In this document: positions 5,069 through 12,068 of the stretch, piece by piece
How positions within the stretch are numbered: the first letter of the stretch is position 1
Layout of the letters: the number at the start of each line of letters is the position of its first letter
From: Oscillospiraceae bacterium
Lineage (GTDB): Bacteria > Bacillota > Clostridia > Oscillospirales > Oscillospiraceae
DNA: 16,217 nucleotides
Assembly: GCA_017538775.1 (NCBI GenBank)
Contig: JAFYIF010000117.1
Coordinates: 1 to 16,217 of the forward strand
Reading direction: 5' to 3'
Position numbers and translations under genes: made by a program
The notes under the pieces: generated by a model
What the model was told of the DNA's origin: nothing
Databases searched by the model: none
Seen by the model: only the letters and a program-made list of their open reading frames with translations

Positions 5069-7237
5069 ATGAAAGAGAGAATCACCGCTTTGACCCTGGC
5101 CCTGATGCTGGCCTTCTGCCTGAGTGCCTGCGGGGGAACGCCGCAGCCCGCGCCCAGCCAGACCCCGGCCCCGGCGGAGACAAAGGAGCCTGCCGAGACG
5201 CCGGAACCCGCCGAGACGCCGGAGCCCGCCGAAGCCCCCGAAGCGCCGGAGGCCCGGGGCCTCAGCATCACCGTCAGCGGCGACACCGGCGCGATGGAGA
5301 TCAGCCGCTCCCTGCCCAAGGCCGCCGTTGAGACGGACGAGGCGGGGATCTGGACGGTCTTCGTCTACCTTTGCGGCACGGACCTGGAGTCCACCGGCGG
5401 CATGGGCACCGGGGACCTGATCGAGATGCTGGACGCGGACACCCGGGGGAACGCCCGCTTCGTGGTCCAGACCGGCGGCACCGACGGCTGGTACAATCAG
5501 GTGGTGGACAGCCGGCGCATCCAGCGCTTCCTGATCCAGGACGGCGAGATCGAGCTGATGGACGAGCAGCCCCTGGCGGGCATGGGGACCAGCAGCACCC
5601 TTTCGGACTTCCTGTCCTGGGGCGTGGCCAACTATGCCTCCGCCCACATGGGTCTGATCCTCTGGAACCACGGCGGCGGGGCCATCACCGGCGTCTGCTT
5701 TGACGAGATGTACCGCTATGACTCCCTGGACCTGCAGGAGCTGGACGCGGCGCTGATGAACGGCGTGGGCGTCACCGGGCGGCGGCTGGACTTCGTGGGC
5801 TTTGACGCCTGCCTGATGGGGACGGTGGAGACCGCCAACATCGTGGCCACCTACGCCGACTATATGTTCGGCTCCGAGGAGACCGAGCCCGGCTCCGGCT
5901 GGGACTACACCGCCATCGGCAACTTCCTGGGCAGCAACCCCGACGCCGACGGCGCGGCCCTGGGCGAGGTGGTCTGCGACAGCTTCCTGGCGGCCTGCGA
6001 GGAGCTGGACGAGGACCGGCTGACCACCCTCTCCGTGCTGGACCTGCGCGCCCTGGACGAGCTGCTGGTCCGCTTCAACGACTTCGCCCGCAGCATGTTT
6101 GAGGCGGCGGAGGACCCGGAGACCCGCGCCCGGATGATCCGCGACATCGGCTACGCGGACAACTTCGGCGGCAACAACCGGACCGAGGGCTACACCAACA
6201 TGGTGGACATGGGCGGCATCATCACCGCCTGTTCTGCCTATGTCTCCGGCGCCCAGGAGACCCTGGACGCGCTGGCGGACGTGGTGGTCTACTCCGTCAA
6301 CGGCCCCTACCACACGGGCGCGTCCGGCCTTTCCATGTACTACCCCCTGAGCGTGCAGGGCTCCCAGGAGCTGGCGGTGTTCAGCGCGGTCAGCGTCAGC
6401 CCCTACTACGTCTCCTTCGTGGACCGGCAGAACCAGAGCGGCGCGGCGGTCATCGCCGACGGCGACTATGACGACGAACAGTGGTTCGACGACAGCGGAA
6501 GCTGGAGCTGGGGCCAGCCGGACGAGGACGGCCACTGGAACTACCTGGACGGCTATGAGCAGACCGGCGAAAGCCCCTGGATCACCTTCGAGACGCCGCC
6601 CCACCTGGACGCGGACGGGGACTTCTGGTTCGTCCTGGACGACGAGGGCTGGTTCTACGCCGCCGACGTCTACGGCCTGGTGTATGAGTTCTCCGAGGAC
6701 GGGGAGGACGTGCTGGAGCTGGGCCAGACCTATGACCTGAACGCGGACTGGGACTACGGCTTCTTCATGGACGACTTCGACGGCTGGTGGATCTCCCTGC
6801 CCGACGGCCAGAACCTGGCCACCTACATCGTGGAGGCCGGGGAGGACTACGTCATCTACACCTCTCCCATCCTCCTGAACGGCGAGGAGACCAACCTCCG
6901 CCTGCTCCTGGACTACGCCGAGGGCACCATGCGCATCGAAGGGGCCTGGGACGGCATCGACGAGTACGGTGCGGCCGCCCGGGAGATCGTCAAGCTCGAG
7001 GAGGGCGACGAGATCGTGCCGGTCTACTACGCCTGGTCCCTGGAGACCGAAGAGGACTTCGAGTACGTGGGCTGGACCTACACCGTGGAGGGCGAGCCGG
7101 AACTGGTCTACGACATCATGGAGGACGGCGATTACCTCTTCGCCTTCTGCATCGAGGACATCTTCGGCGACTACTACCTGACCGATTTCGTGATGTTCAA
7201 CGTGGAGGACGGGGAAGTGTACTTCTACGAGGAGTGA
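5069..7237 (+). CDS. Clostripain-family (C11) cysteine peptidase, surface lipoprotein
   Basis: 722 residues from ATG 5069, preceded by GGGAGG. An in-frame reading back to 4925 has no ribosome site. A lipoprotein signal ends LSAC with Cys21 as the lipid anchor, so the protein is tethered outside the membrane. Residues 24-62 are a Pro-Ala-Glu linker with repeated PEPAET units. The peptidase domain begins near 93 (GIWTVFVYLCGTDLES). The catalytic His is H201 in LILWNHGGG, and the catalytic Cys is C248 in FVGFDACLMG. These belong to the clostripain family, calcium-dependent enzymes that prefer Arg or Lys before the cut. Residues about 460-722 are very acidic and rich in Trp, Tyr, Asp and Glu, with no catalytic motif; they may bind calcium or ligand, which is inference. 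Its own promoter precedes it. It probably acts on proteins or peptides at the cell surface. The family call is firm. Confidence 0.92.
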   Translation: MKERITALTLALMLAFCLSACGGTPQPAPSQTPAPAETKEPAETPEPAETPEPAEAPEAPEARGLSITVSGDTGAMEISRSLPKAAVETDEAGIWTVFVYLCGTDLESTGGMGTGDLIEMLDADTRGNARFVVQTGGTDGWYNQVVDSRRIQRFLIQDGEIELMDEQPLAGMGTSSTLSDFLSWGVANYASAHMGLILWNHGGGAITGVCFDEMYRYDSLDLQELDAALMNGVGVTGRRLDFVGFDACLMGTVETANIVATYADYMFGSEETEPGSGWDYTAIGNFLGSNPDADGAALGEVVCDSFLAACEELDEDRLTTLSVLDLRALDELLVRFNDFARSMFEAAEDPETRARMIRDIGYADNFGGNNRTEGYTNMVDMGGIITACSAYVSGAQETLDALADVVVYSVNGPYHTGASGLSMYYPLSVQGSQELAVFSAVSVSPYYVSFVDRQNQSGAAVIADGDYDDEQWFDDSGSWSWGQPDEDGHWNYLDGYEQTGESPWITFETPPHLDADGDFWFVLDDEGWFYAADVYGLVYEFSEDGEDVLELGQTYDLNADWDYGFFMDDFDGWWISLPDGQNLATYIVEAGEDYVIYTSPILLNGEETNLRLLLDYAEGTMRIEGAWDGIDEYGAAAREIVKLEEGDEIVPVYYAWSLETEEDFEYVGWTYTVEGEPELVYDIMEDGDYLFAFCIEDIFGDYYLTDFVMFNVEDGEVYFYEE
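5171..5252 (+). repeat. In-frame repeats encoding the Pro-Ala-Glu linker
   Basis: GCCGAGACGCCGGA-type units recur in frame and encode PAETPEPAETPEPAEAPEAPEA. The units are imperfect at the third codon position. They form the flexible spacer between the lipid anchor and the peptidase domain, and are likely to vary in number between strains. Confidence 0.7.
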
Positions 7238-7249
7238 ATGAAGCCATAA

Positions 7250-7330
7250 TGAGTCAAAAGGGACGGTTCTTTTCGACTCACTGAGGGCCTGAATTGCCCG
7301 AAGCTGGGCCAAAAGGAACCGTTCCTTTGG
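7250..7330. repeat. Pair of related intergenic palindromes sharing an AAAAGGxAC core
   Basis: The first palindrome (7250-7280) has outer arms TGAGTC and GACTCA and inner arms AAAAG and CTTTT around GGACGGTT. The second (7309-7330) is CCAAAAGGAAC, C, GTTCCTTTGG, with one unpaired A. Both share the core CAAAAGGxACxGTTCxTTT. Between them GGGC (7285-7288) can pair with GCCC (7296-7299). The first starts 13 nt after the lipoprotein stop and may also act as its terminator. I recall similar palindromes scattered between genes in Clostridia, but cannot check copy number here. Confidence 0.55.
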
Positions 7331-7397
7331 ATGTCCTTATGGAAAGCTGGCTCAATACAGATGGGAAAAGAATCAAAAAAGAACTGGAGGAACGGCT

Positions 7398-8597
7398 ATG
7401 TCTGTACACGGAACCTTCCGTTTTCATCCAATCGGGCAGGGACTGTTCTATTCTGGAATTTTAATGAAAAAGGATGGGCGTCAGAATCATCAGTTCAGCT
7501 TCGTTTATGACTGCGGAACGGATTCTCCAAGGGATTTTTTATGGGAGGAAATTGACCGTTTTAAGCTCTTGCTGAAGAAAACCGGACCCAAGGATACAAA
7601 AAAGTTGGATCTCCTGATCGTATCCCACCTGCACGACGACCATGTGAACGGGCTGGAGCGTCTGCTGGACGGTGTTGAAGTAGATACCGTCGTAATGCCT
7701 TATCTCAGCGATGGATTGAGTTATATGGCTCGATTGGAAAGCTCATATGACGAAGCTTTTTTGCAGTCCTTCTATTTGGACCCCGTTGCATGGTTTGAAT
7801 CAAAAGGGGTGCGGCGGATTCTCCTTCTGGGTGCTGATGAGGAAATCATAAAATCAGAGAGAAATAACCGAATGCAGAGACGTGAGAATGAAGACGATTT
7901 GTCAATTTCTCATAACAGTATTCTGATGACGGAAGAAAATGGCAAGACCGAACCTGTCTACTTGAAGAATTCTACGATCCTAAGCTCTGCAACTTTTTAT
8001 TGGCAATTTTACTTCGAAAACCTTCCTGTTCGAAAAATGGGAAACTATGTCCACACTGTAGAAGCGTATCTGAGGCAGAATTGCTTAACCTTGTCCCGGG
8101 TTCTTGCAAGTCGGACGCGTGTTCAGGAATTACGGAGAAGTTTAAACCGTTCTTTTGGAGGAAGTGGGATTGCAATTAATCGCACATCCGTTGTTCTTCT
8201 GCACAATCCGGGTAAATCGTATCAAACAACATCCTGGATTCCCTCTATCACTCCAGTTTGTCATAAGTATTTTTCTTACAAAGAATGCTTTTTTCTCCGG
8301 TATACAATTCTGACCGGTGATATTGAACTTATGGGCAATGAAACCATTTCTGTCCTCAGCAATAAGGATCGGTCAGGATACGAGACATTGCTGCAATACC
8401 CCCATCACGGCGCAAGTCAATGCCGGTTTGATGTACTTGCTCTCGATTCTCTCATATGTGTTGTTTTATGTGGGATCACGAACAAATACGGGCATCCCGA
8501 TCCGCACACACTTCGACGCTTCCATCCCGTCGAGCTGGTGAACGAGCGGCACTCCTTTGACTACGAGATTTTTGCGGAGGAAGAATCAAATACATGA
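7398..8597 (+). CDS. Metallo-beta-lactamase-fold hydrolase, ComEC-like type, on AT-rich DNA
   Basis: 399 residues from ATG 7398, with GGAGG 7 nt upstream. Metal-binding motifs are complete: SHLHDDH (H77, H79, D81, H82), a distal D308 in LTGDIE, H336-H337 in YPHHGAS, and H366 in KYGHP. NRTSVVLL (261-268) followed by TGD, HHG and GHP is the order seen in the soluble hydrolase domain of ComEC-like proteins, so a nuclease or phosphodiesterase activity is more likely than beta-lactamase; the substrate is unknown. Residues about 105-260 are an insert without recognisable motifs. There is no signal peptide or transmembrane segment, so it is not full ComEC. The gene is much AT-richer than the flanking genes until about its last 25 codons, suggesting transfer. 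It overlaps the XRE gene by 4 nt (ATGA), so the two are co-translated. Related MBL proteins occur in defence-type loci, but that role is inference here. Confidence 0.85.
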   Translation: MSVHGTFRFHPIGQGLFYSGILMKKDGRQNHQFSFVYDCGTDSPRDFLWEEIDRFKLLLKKTGPKDTKKLDLLIVSHLHDDHVNGLERLLDGVEVDTVVMPYLSDGLSYMARLESSYDEAFLQSFYLDPVAWFESKGVRRILLLGADEEIIKSERNNRMQRRENEDDLSISHNSILMTEENGKTEPVYLKNSTILSSATFYWQFYFENLPVRKMGNYVHTVEAYLRQNCLTLSRVLASRTRVQELRRSLNRSFGGSGIAINRTSVVLLHNPGKSYQTTSWIPSITPVCHKYFSYKECFFLRYTILTGDIELMGNETISVLSNKDRSGYETLLQYPHHGASQCRFDVLALDSLICVVLCGITNKYGHPDPHTLRRFHPVELVNERHSFDYEIFAEEESNT

Positions 8598-8836
8598 ACA
8601 CCCGTGAGGCCATTGCAGCCCGCATCATTCAGCTTTGCAAGGAACGCGGCATCACCCCGAACGGACTGAGCAACCTGTCCGCCGTGCCGCAGGCGACGAT
8701 CAAAAGCATCCTCAACGGGGAGAGTCGGAACCCCGGCACGGTGACGATCAAAAAACTCTGCGACGGGTTTGAGATCACCTTGGGGGAGTTCTTCTCCACC
8801 CCGGAATTTGACAAGCTGGAACAGGAGATCGTATGA
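8594..8836 (+). CDS. Small XRE-family (Cro/CI-type) helix-turn-helix regulator
   Basis: 80 residues. The start ATG overlaps the stop of the MBL gene (ATGA, 8594-8597); GGAGG lies at 8576-8580, inside that gene. Residues 5-63 form the five-helix XRE fold: AARIIQLCKERGIT, then NGLSNLSAVPQATIKSILNG with the turn and recognition helix, then TIKKLCDGFEITLGEFF. The last 15 residues are acidic. Nothing but the DNA-binding domain is present. Such regulators usually repress their own promoter. Because it is translationally coupled to the MBL hydrolase, I infer that it controls that unit, or acts as its partner in an antitoxin-like arrangement. The codon use is more GC-rich than that of the MBL gene. 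Confidence 0.88.
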   Translation: MNTREAIAARIIQLCKERGITPNGLSNLSAVPQATIKSILNGESRNPGTVTIKKLCDGFEITLGEFFSTPEFDKLEQEIV

Positions 8837-8872
8837 ACGCGTTCTCCCGTTCCGGCTTGGTTCTTGTTCTGC

Positions 8873-8891
8873 GCCCGCCGTTCAGGCGGGC
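8873..8891. other. GC-rich hairpin after the MBL-XRE unit
   Basis: GCCCGCC (8873-8879) and GGCGGGC (8885-8891) form a perfect 7-bp stem around GTTCA, 37 nt after the XRE stop. There is no clear T-tract, only GGCGCGTCTTGTC after it, so it would be a weak terminator. It could be an operator-like inverted repeat next to the following promoter. Confidence 0.4.
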
Positions 8892-8899
8892 GGCGCGTC

Positions 8900-8928
8900 T
8901 TGTCAAGTCCACATCACCGTGGTATACT
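8900..8928 (+). promoter_or_regulatory. Sigma-A-type promoter for the DUF4160-DUF2442 pair
   Basis: TTGTCA (8900-8905) and TATACT (8923-8928) are separated by exactly 17 nt. Transcription would begin near 8935, shortly before AAGGAG (8941-8946) and the ATG at 8958. The leader is only about 23 nt. Confidence 0.75.
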
Positions 8929-8957
8929 TTCCACAGGCGAAAGGAGTGTGACAGCGT

Positions 8958-9224
8958 ATGCCGGAACTGAGCCGATTCGGCGGTATGGTGATCTATATGC
9001 TGTTCTATGATATTGGACAGCACAACAAGCCCCACGTCCATGTTTACTACGGCGAACACGAAGCGGTGATCGGCATCGACGGAGAGTTGCTCGCCGGGTC
9101 CCTGCCACGCAAGCAGTACAAAATCGTTACCGGCTGGCTGGCGTATCATGAGGATGAAGCGTATCGGGCCTGGAATCTGGCGGTCAGAGGGGAACACTTT
9201 GACAAGATCCCGCCGATGGATTGA
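8958..9224 (+). CDS. DUF4160 family protein
   Basis: 88 residues from ATG 8958, with AAGGAG 11 nt upstream. The sequence has the DUF4160 signature: IYMLFYDIGQHNKPHVHVYY, matching the family pattern of a hydrophobic start followed by H-x-P-H-x-H-x, then GIDGELLAGSLPRKQ and a helical end with WxxxH or W-N-L-A. The His-rich H-N-K-P-H-V-H-V stretch could bind metal or nucleic acid. No enzymatic activity is established to my knowledge. Proteins of this family are very often encoded next to a DUF2442 protein, as here (11 nt gap), and the pair has been suggested to behave like a toxin-antitoxin module; that function is unproven. It has its own promoter, so it is not simply part of the MBL-XRE transcript. 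Confidence 0.88.
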   Translation: MPELSRFGGMVIYMLFYDIGQHNKPHVHVYYGEHEAVIGIDGELLAGSLPRKQYKIVTGWLAYHEDEAYRAWNLAVRGEHFDKIPPMD

Positions 9225-9234
9225 GGGAACGGAT

Positions 9235-9555
9235 ATGTATATCATCGACGATATTTGCTATGCCGGACAGCTCCAGGAGGGGCTGCGGGTCTCGGACGTG
9301 CGCCCTCTGCGGGGCGGGATGCTGCTGGTGACCTTCTCCACGGGGGAGCGGCGGCTGTTTGACCCCACCAGGCTGGAGGGCCCGGCCTTTGCCCCGTTGA
9401 AGGACGAGGCTGTATGCAGCCGCCCCGTTTTGTTCCACGGCGTCATCACCTGGAACGACGGAGCGATCGACATCGCCCCGGAGACCGTATACCGGGACAG
9501 CTACAGATACAGCGGCGGAGTGGAAGAACCTGTGAGACCGCAGCAGCTCCCATAG
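9235..9555 (+). CDS. DUF2442 family protein
   Basis: 106 residues from ATG 9235, after GAGGGAACGGAT. A longer in-frame reading back to 9148 overlaps the DUF4160 gene deeply and lacks a ribosome site. Residues about 16-90 fit DUF2442: V-x-P-L-x-x-G-x-L-L-V-x-F-x-x-G-E-R-R-x-F-D, then F-A-P-L-K-D-E, and G-V-I-T-W-N-D-G-A-I-D-I-A-P-E-T-V-Y. Typical members are 80-100 residues, so this one is slightly long, with a polar tail (EEPVRPQQLP). It shares a transcript with the DUF4160 gene. The predicted role is partner or regulator of that protein; unproven. Confidence 0.85.
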   Translation: MYIIDDICYAGQLQEGLRVSDVRPLRGGMLLVTFSTGERRLFDPTRLEGPAFAPLKDEAVCSRPVLFHGVITWNDGAIDIAPETVYRDSYRYSGGVEEPVRPQQLP

Positions 9556-9615
9556 GGAACCGTGGGTTCGCAGCGAAACTGCGACAGGGGCAAACCGCCT
9601 TTCCTCCACATCCGC

Positions 9616-9664
9616 AAAGACCCCGCAAGCCGCGCCCTTTTCGGGTATGGCTTGCGGGGTCTTT
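9616..9664. terminator. Strong bidirectional terminator between DUF2442 and fakA
   Basis: AAAGACCCCGCAAGCC (9616-9631) pairs perfectly with GGCTTGCGGGGTCTTT (9649-9664), a 16-bp stem with a 17-nt loop. The genes on either side converge on it. A smaller stem (TCGCAG 9568-9573 with CTGCGA 9579-9584) lies nearer to the DUF2442 stop. Confidence 0.88.
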
Positions 9665-9689
9665 CCTTGCAGGGGCGGGCGTTTTCCGC

Positions 9690-11354
9690 TCACTCCACGC
9701 TGATCATGTAATAATACACCGGCTGGCCGCCGTCCACCAGGGTCACGTCGGCTTCGGGGTAGGCCGCCGCCAGGGCTTCCACCATGCCTTGGGCCTCCTG
9801 GGCGCTCACGTCCTCGCCGTGGTAGACGGTGATGAACTCCGGGTGCAGCGGCGCGAAGGCTTCGGTCAGGGCCTCGGCCACGCGGGTCTTTTCCGCCCAG
9901 GAGCCCAGCAGGGCCCCGTCCAGCAGGCCCAGGTACTCCCCGGCCAGGATGTGGTGGCCGTCGAAGTCGCTGTCCCGGGCCGCGTAGGTGACCTGGGCCG
10001 TGTGGACGCCGCCCATGACCTCCATAAACGTGTCCAGAATGGCCTCCGGCTCGGCTTCCGGGTCCAGGTTCAGCAGGCAGGTGACGCCCTGGGGCACCGT
10101 GCGGGTGGGGACCACGATCACGCGCTTGTCCGTCAGGGGGGCGCACTGCTCCGCCGCCATGATGATGTTTTTGTTGTTGGGCAGGACGAAGACGGTCTCC
10201 GCCGGGGTGCGGTTCACGGCCCGGAGGATGTCGTCCGTGGAGGGGTTCATGGTCTGGCCGCCGGTGACCACCCGGTCGCAGCCCAGCTCATGGAAGAGGC
10301 TGTCCAGGCCGCGCCCGGCGCAGACGGCCACGAAGCCGTAGCGCTTTTCCGCCGGGGCAATCATATCCTCGTCGTCGTCCTCCACCTCGTCGGCGGTGGC
10401 GGGCTTCTGCCCGGCCAGCAGGGCGTCGTGCTGGGAGCGCATGTTCTCGATCTTCGCCAGCTCCAGCACGCCGTAGCGGGCGCTCTCGGTCAGGGCCTCC
10501 CCGGGGGTGTTGGTGTGGACGTGGACCTTGAACATCTCGTCGTCCTCGCTGATGACCAGGCTGTCGCCGATGCTGCCCAGGTAGGCCCGCAGCCCGTCCA
10601 GGGGCTTTTCCGGCTGGAACTTGCGCATGATGTAGACGGTGTCGTAGGCGAAGGTGATCTCCTCCGTGGAGAAGGCCCCGAAGGCCCCGTGCTCGTCCTC
10701 CTCTTCCTCGCCCGCGACGAAGACCGCCCCGGCGTGGATGCGGCCCTGGAGGGAGTCCAGAAAGGCCTCCAGAATGCGGACATAGCCCATGCCGCCGGCG
10801 TCCACCACCCCGGCCCGGGCCAGGACCGGGTTTTGCTCCGTGGTCTCGCTGAGGGCCAACTGGGCCGCCGCCAGGGCGGCGGACAGCACTTCCTCCAGGT
10901 CGCGGCTGCCCCGGGAGGCGTCCACCGCGGCGCGGCTGGCCATGCGGGAGACGGTGAGGATCGTGCCCTCGGCGGGCTTCATCACGGCCTTGTAGGCGGC
11001 GTCCACGCCCTCGCGCATGGCCAGGGCGAAGTCATGGGCCGTGCACTCGGCCTTGCCCTTCAGGCCCTTGGCGATGCCCCGGAACAGCAGGGAGAGGATG
11101 ACGCCGGAGTTGCCTCTGGCCCCCCGCAGCATGGCGGAGGCGGCGGTGTCCGCCACGGCGGACACGCGCTCGTCCGAAGACTTCCGCAGCTCCTGGGCGG
11201 CGCTGGACATGGTCAGGCCCATGTTGGTGCCGGTGTCCCCGTCGGGGACCGGGAAGACGTTCAGCTCGTTGATGGCTTTTTTGTTCTGTTCCAGCGCTTC
11301 ATAGGCGCACAGCAGCATCTCCCGCAGCTGGGCGCCGTTGATCTGTGTTCTCAA
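9690..11354 (-). CDS. fakA: Fatty acid kinase catalytic subunit FakA-like (DAK phosphatase family)
   Basis: 554 residues with a TTG start at 11354, chosen because GGAGG lies 9 nt upstream and the family N-terminus begins at once. The DhaL-like kinase domain (about 1-200) shows NVFPVPDGDTGTNM, whose Asp residues (D38, D40) and N44 bind the metal-nucleotide, and GARGNSGVI (78-86). A middle domain follows, then the C-terminal domain ending with the FakA signature GEDVSAQEA and GGQPVYYYMISVE. The length matches the family (about 550). FakA phosphorylates fatty acids carried by FakB proteins to acyl-phosphates, which feed PlsX/PlsY phospholipid synthesis. No fakB is in the window. An acidic linker (EVEDDDEDM) sits near residue 325. 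It lies 33 nt downstream of the asp23-like gene, the usual order (yloU-yloV in Bacillus), and the two are probably co-transcribed. Confidence 0.92.
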   Translation of the reverse strand: MRTQINGAQLREMLLCAYEALEQNKKAINELNVFPVPDGDTGTNMGLTMSSAAQELRKSSDERVSAVADTAASAMLRGARGNSGVILSLLFRGIAKGLKGKAECTAHDFALAMREGVDAAYKAVMKPAEGTILTVSRMASRAAVDASRGSRDLEEVLSAALAAAQLALSETTEQNPVLARAGVVDAGGMGYVRILEAFLDSLQGRIHAGAVFVAGEEEEDEHGAFGAFSTEEITFAYDTVYIMRKFQPEKPLDGLRAYLGSIGDSLVISEDDEMFKVHVHTNTPGEALTESARYGVLELAKIENMRSQHDALLAGQKPATADEVEDDDEDMIAPAEKRYGFVAVCAGRGLDSLFHELGCDRVVTGGQTMNPSTDDILRAVNRTPAETVFVLPNNKNIIMAAEQCAPLTDKRVIVVPTRTVPQGVTCLLNLDPEAEPEAILDTFMEVMGGVHTAQVTYAARDSDFDGHHILAGEYLGLLDGALLGSWAEKTRVAEALTEAFAPLHPEFITVYHGEDVSAQEAQGMVEALAAAYPEADVTLVDGGQPVYYYMISVE

Positions 11355-11387
11355 GTCGGTATACCTCCGATGTATCTCTTTTGGGGC

Positions 11388-11741
11388 TCAGCTGATGAGC
11401 ATACTGTCCACATACACGTCCACGCGCCGGACGGGAACGCCGGTGGCCTGGGCGACCTTGTAGCGCACCTCGTTGATGATGCTGCCGCCCAGCGTGACCA
11501 GGTTGACGCCGTGGTCCACGGCGATGTGCAGCGCGATGGAGACGGTGCCGTCCTCGTCAAAGGAGACCGAGACGCCCTTGCCCATGCTCTCCCGGCGGAG
11601 GAGCTGGTAAAGGCCGCTCTCCTTCTGCAGGCCCACCATGCCCTTGACGCCGAAGCAGCGGGTGGCCGTGTCGCCCACGATGTTGGTGAACACATCTCCG
11701 GCGATGCTGACCGTGCCGTTGGTGTTGATGATTTTGACCAT
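11388..11741 (-). CDS. Asp23/Gls24 family envelope stress-type protein (YloU-like)
   Basis: 117 residues from ATG 11741, with GGGGAGG 7 nt upstream. A longer reading adds 14 arginine-rich residues without a ribosome site. The protein shows the Asp23/Gls24 pattern: start VKIINTNGTVSIAGDVFTNI, then the G-V-x-G-M-V-G-L segment, VSIALHIAVDHGVNL, and ending V-R-R-V-D-V-Y-V-D-S-M. The length suits the small YloU type rather than the longer Asp23. Members are cytosolic or membrane-associated and linked to envelope homeostasis. Its position just upstream of fakA is the conserved context. The rpmB and spoVM genes often seen next to it elsewhere are absent; PFOR is divergent instead. Confidence 0.9.
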   Translation of the reverse strand: MVKIINTNGTVSIAGDVFTNIVGDTATRCFGVKGMVGLQKESGLYQLLRRESMGKGVSVSFDEDGTVSIALHIAVDHGVNLVTLGGSIINEVRYKVAQATGVPVRRVDVYVDSMLIS

Positions 11742-11773
11742 GAGTGATCCTCCCCTCGTTCTCCGAAACGGGC

Positions 11774-11792
11774 GGGCGCCCACGCGGCGCCC
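11774..11792 (-). other. Hairpin in the asp23-fakA leader
   Basis: GGGCGCC (11774-11780) and GGCGCCC (11786-11792) form a perfect 7-bp GC stem with a 5-nt loop, between the minus-strand promoter and the ribosome site of the asp23-like gene. No T-tract follows, so it is a structured leader rather than a terminator. A smaller stem (TCACG, GAG, CGTGA on the minus strand) lies closer to the predicted transcript start. Confidence 0.4.
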
Positions 11793-11820
11793 GGATAAAA
11801 GTCACGCTCCGTGAACATAT

Positions 11821-11849
11821 ATTATAATATCGAACCCGCCGATTCGCAA
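11821..11849 (-). promoter_or_regulatory. Sigma-A promoter for asp23-fakA
   Basis: On the minus strand TTGCGA (11849-11844) and a perfect TATAAT (11826-11821) are separated by 17 nt. Transcription would begin near 11814, giving a leader of about 73 nt. This is one of two divergent promoters in the 327-nt gap between asp23 and PFOR. Confidence 0.75.
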
Positions 11850-11952
11850 GGTTTATTTCCTTCCACCGCAAAAAAGCGGCAGACTTTAGGCGAAATCCAC
11901 AGATTTGGATGCCCGTTTCCGTGAAATTTCTCATGCCGTTTTGTCGGAACTG

Positions 11953-11961
11953 TGATATAAT
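11953..11961 (+). promoter_or_regulatory. Extended -10 promoter for PFOR
   Basis: TG-A-TATAAT (11953-11961) is an extended -10 element with a perfect -10 box; no good -35 box lies 15-18 nt upstream. Transcription would begin near 11968 and leave a leader of about 100 nt before ATG 12069. The rest of the divergent gap holds small imperfect repeats (CCGC-A6-GCGG near 11868) but no RNA gene or ORF that I can support. I looked for a Rex-type TTGTTAA operator and saw none. Confidence 0.6.
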
Positions 11962-12068
11962 CAACAAAATACACGAATCGTATCCGAAGCGAGTTACAGG
12001 CATCACCCCATCCATTCCAGCGGACAGCGCGGAGGCGCGTTCGCCAAATATTTAGAGGAGGCACTCGC

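Noticed and set aside
4994..7312. 772-codon open frame opposite the C11 lipoprotein
   Set aside because: Same cause: high GC at third positions removes stops on the other strand. The composition is unnatural and there is no motif.
7339..7464. 41-residue ORF beginning MESWLNTDGKRIKKELEERL before the MBL gene
   Set aside because: No ribosome site, and half of it overlaps the MBL gene in another frame. It might be the remnant of a gene end, but there is not enough to support that.
8833..8970. 45-codon ORF overlapping the XRE stop (ATGA)
   Set aside because: It runs through a hairpin and a clear promoter and into the DUF4160 gene; arginine-rich, no motif.
8959..9245. Minus-strand frames opposite DUF4160 and DUF2442
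   Set aside because: No ribosome site or family pattern, and both opposite genes have clear family signatures.
11742..12068. Possible Rex operator or riboswitch in the asp23-PFOR gap
   Set aside because: No TTGTTAA inverted repeat and no recognisable riboswitch core; only the two promoters and small stems can be supported.
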